The notes under the pieces were generated by a model. That model saw nothing but the letters and a program-made list of their open reading frames with translations, did no database searches and was not told the DNA's origin. From Butyricicoccus sp. (GTDB lineage: Bacteria; Bacillota; Clostridia; Oscillospirales; Butyricicoccaceae), in contig JAHHRJ010000070.1 in NCBI GenBank assembly GCA_020025885.1, positions 1 to 7,774 on the forward strand: a DNA stretch of 7,774 nt. The letters run 5' to 3'. This document shows positions 6,283-7,774 of the stretch, in pieces. The position numbers and the translations under genes are program-made. Within the stretch, counting starts at the first letter, position 1; each line of letters begins with the position of its first letter.

Positions 6283-7248
6283 TTAGAGACAAATCGAGCT
6301 GCCCTCTGGGATTGTAATATGAGAAACTGTTTCGCCCAAAAGTCCCGTTTCTGCATCACGTGCAATCGAAAACAGATCATCCGAATCACGGCAGAGCACG
6401 AGCATAAATCGTCCATCTTCTGAAAGGATAAAATCACGCGGATGCTTGCCACCGCACGGAATCTGCTGAATCCGTTTCGCACCTGTATCCTCCAGCGCAA
6501 ATACACTCATAACATCTGCGCCACGTGTTGAAACATACAGGAATCTGCCATCTGATGACAGACGGATCGCAGCTGTTGTGGATTGTGCAAACTGCGGATG
6601 TTCCCAATCTAAAACTGAAAGCAATTCAATCTTTTGAAAACGGGTGTTTGCAAATGTGAAATGGTACAGTTCATGGCTGCGCTCAGTCACCATCCACAGT
6701 GTATGATCCTTGGGATGGAATACACCATGACGCGGACCGCTTCCCTGTGGGAATAAAATAACACCGTGTGGGGAGAATTTACGGTCAAAGATCCGCACTT
6801 GATCCTGTTCCAGGCAGGGTACTAACATATATCCACGGCGACTGATTGACTGATGACAGCCAGCCAGTTCTCCGCACGGAATCTGTCTTGCGCAAGATAA
6901 CTGATGCGAATCCATACGGTATACCGTGAAGAAGCCTTCGTGGTAATTTGTCGCCAATAAGCTAGAGCCAGAGAAGCGCAGGTGGCATGGAGTCTGGTTT
7001 TCCTGACAGCACACAGAAATCGGATCTTCTCCCATGTGTCTTGTATCCCAAAGTGCCGTACCACATTTGCCGTCTATTTCGATCGCAGATGCCAGAATAC
7101 TGCCCCTGCGCGTGACAGTCTTGGGGTTACACACGGCAATAAACAGTTCCCTGTCAGACAGCATACCTGTCTCCGTATCAAAGCAAAAGCGGTAAATCCC
7201 CTCGCTGCGACCTGTTGTATAAGTACCAATGTATCCGTATTGCTGCAT
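6283..7248 (-). CDS. pgl: 6-phosphogluconolactonase, seven-bladed beta-propeller type
   Basis: Second step of the oxidative branch: hydrolyses 6-phosphogluconolactone to 6-phosphogluconate. The 321-aa product belongs to the lactonase beta-propeller family (YbhE type, PF10282), a little shorter than E. coli Pgl (about 331). It is unrelated in fold to the NagB-like DevB lactonases. Signs are the N-terminal YIGTYT (6-11), CHLRFSGSSLLATNYHEG, GSGPRHGVFHP mid-protein, and the repeated blade pattern LSSDGRFLYVSTRG and HPRDFILSEDGRFMLVLCRD. No signal peptide is seen. The ATG has GGGAGG eight bases upstream and a promoter just ahead, making it first in the operon with gnd and zwf. That context strongly supports lactonase function for a family whose propeller fold alone would be less specific. 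The protein is rather Cys-rich, including a CC pair in the second blade region. Confidence 0.9.
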   Translation of the reverse strand: MQQYGYIGTYTTGRSEGIYRFCFDTETGMLSDRELFIAVCNPKTVTRRGSILASAIEIDGKCGTALWDTRHMGEDPISVCCQENQTPCHLRFSGSSLLATNYHEGFFTVYRMDSHQLSCARQIPCGELAGCHQSISRRGYMLVPCLEQDQVRIFDRKFSPHGVILFPQGSGPRHGVFHPKDHTLWMVTERSHELYHFTFANTRFQKIELLSVLDWEHPQFAQSTTAAIRLSSDGRFLYVSTRGADVMSVFALEDTGAKRIQQIPCGGKHPRDFILSEDGRFMLVLCRDSDDLFSIARDAETGLLGETVSHITIPEGSSICL

Positions 7249-7272
7249 CGTATTATCCTCCCTTTTATGGTC

Positions 7273-7301
7273 ATTATAACTGGAAAAAACCAGAAAATCA
7301 A
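7273..7301 (-). promoter_or_regulatory. Sigma-A type promoter of the pgl-gnd-zwf operon
   Basis: On the minus strand, TTGATT (7301-7296) and a perfect TATAAT (7278-7273) are 17 bp apart. Transcription would start near 7266, leaving a leader of under 20 nt with GGGAGG at 7262-7257. A small inverted repeat, CTGG-TTTTTT-CCAG, lies in the spacer between the boxes and could be an operator half or chance. Confidence 0.75.
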
Positions 7302-7627
7302 GGGTATTTCAAAACAAAACACAAAATATACCATTTCGATATATTTTTAACAGATTTGCCTTTTCAAAATCTCCTAAAAACCAATCATTTTTATTGATTT
7401 TCCCTAATTTTAGCGTTCTAGTTCCCCTGAATTTATACAGAGTTTTCTTGTACACTTGATTTTGTTTTAACAGGGTTGATGCATACTTTTCACAAAAGGA
7501 AACTGAACATCTCTTCTCTCCAATCACTTAATTACACATGCATAAACTTTGTGTGCACCCCATATTCTCCGCAATTTATTCTGTTATATCATATATATTT
7601 GCACACAAGTAGTTCTTTTACAAAAGC
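7302..7627. other. AT-rich non-coding region between the pgl promoter and the etfA terminator
   Basis: About 325 bases with no credible gene. The one minus-strand frame (7309-7527) begins at a GTG without a ribosome binding site and its product resembles nothing I know. The stretch is AT-rich and holds a spaced 9-bp inverted repeat (7549-7608) but no hairpin followed by a T run. It probably separates the etf operon from the pentose phosphate operon; regulator sites or a small RNA cannot be ruled out. Confidence 0.5.
7549..7608. repeat. Spaced inverted repeat TTGTGTGCA / TGCACACAA
   Basis: TTGTGTGCA (7549-7557) and TGCACACAA (7600-7608) are perfect 9-bp inverted copies separated by 42 bases. 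The space between includes an AT-rich tract (TTATATCATATATAT). It may be a pair of protein-binding sites or the base of an RNA stem; no function is assigned. Confidence 0.4.
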
Positions 7628-7667
7628 ATAAAATAAACCTCATGCGTTCGCATGAGGTTTATTTTAT
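7628..7667 (-). terminator. Rho-independent terminator of the etf operon
   Basis: An 18-bp perfect stem (7628-7645 with 7650-7667) encloses the four-base loop GTTC; the core is ACCTCATGC with GCATGAGGT, flanked by AAAATAA/TTATTTT. Reading leftward it begins about 10 bases after the etfA stop and its last arm ends in a T-rich run, so it most likely ends that transcript. Its symmetry would allow it to stop transcripts from the other side too. Confidence 0.85.
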
Positions 7668-7676
7668 ATATAGTGT

Positions 7677-7774
7677 TTACTTGCCAGCCTTTGCAGCGCG
7701 GATTGCTTCGATCATCATTGGAACAACCTTGAACAGGTCGCCGCAGATGCCGTAATCAGCAACGTCAAAGATTG
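7677..7774 (-). CDS. etfA: Electron transfer flavoprotein alpha subunit, C-terminal 31 residues only
   Basis: Only the 3' end lies in the window; the rest continues to the right. The visible tail reads IFDVADYGICGDLFKVVPMM and then IEAIRAAKAGK before TAA. The xADYGIxGDLFKVVPxxxEAI pattern is the characteristic C-terminus of EtfA, from the FAD-binding domain. EtfA pairs with EtfB to move electrons, in Clostridia usually for butyryl-CoA dehydrogenase with electron bifurcation, which hints at butyrate or related acyl-CoA metabolism. The neighbouring bcd and etfB genes expected in such a cluster would be outside the window. An 18-bp terminator follows closely, so etfA is probably last in its operon. 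Confidence 0.88.
   Translation of the reverse strand, partial: IFDVADYGICGDLFKVVPMMIEAIRAAKAGK

Noticed and set aside
7309..7527. Minus-strand 72-codon frame upstream of pgl
   Set aside because: GTG start without ribosome binding site, runs across the -35 upstream region, low-complexity Lys/Asn composition expected from AT-rich DNA.
1..7774. CRISPR array, tRNA, rRNA or riboswitch
   Set aside because: No regularly spaced repeats, no cloverleaf or rRNA-like sequence, and the leaders of both promoter-led transcripts are too short (under about 35 nt) to hold a known riboswitch.

Overview
The window looks like part of a chromosome from an anaerobic, low-to-moderate GC Firmicute of class Clostridia, probably a gut butyrate producer. 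The signs are strong AGGAGG-type ribosome binding sites, sigma-A-like promoters, a clostridial-type serine recombinase, and the C-terminus of an electron transfer flavoprotein alpha subunit (EtfA) at the right edge. The lineage is inferred; no sequence search was possible.

Left part (1-1756): a 488-residue large serine recombinase reads leftward. A 42-codon GTG-start ORF sits directly upstream and overlaps its start by 8 nt. This is probably the right edge of an integrative element lying mostly outside the window. Divergently, a promoter with overlapping dyads drives a small NifX/NifB-type cluster-binding protein with a His/Cys-rich tail.

Middle part (1757-3418): the NifX-like gene is followed by a cyclase/kynurenine-formamidase-like gene broken by one in-frame TAG, then a terminator. 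Next is a remnant of an unrecognised gene with a frameshift, whose 3' end is interrupted by a 168-bp foldback (MITE-like) element with matching terminal inverted repeats. A hairpin terminator follows and serves the genes converging from both sides.

Right part (3419-7774): an intact leftward operon, pgl-gnd-zwf, encodes the whole oxidative pentose phosphate branch from glucose 6-phosphate to ribulose 5-phosphate plus two NADPH. It has a good promoter (TTGATT, 17 bp, TATAAT) just upstream of pgl, and gnd and zwf overlap by 8 nt. An AT-rich non-coding stretch of about 330 bp separates it from the etfA terminator and the etfA tail.

I see no convincing undescribed multi-gene system. The points that merit a second look are the foldback element, the two damaged genes, the dyads on the nifX-like promoter, and the small ORF coupled to the recombinase.
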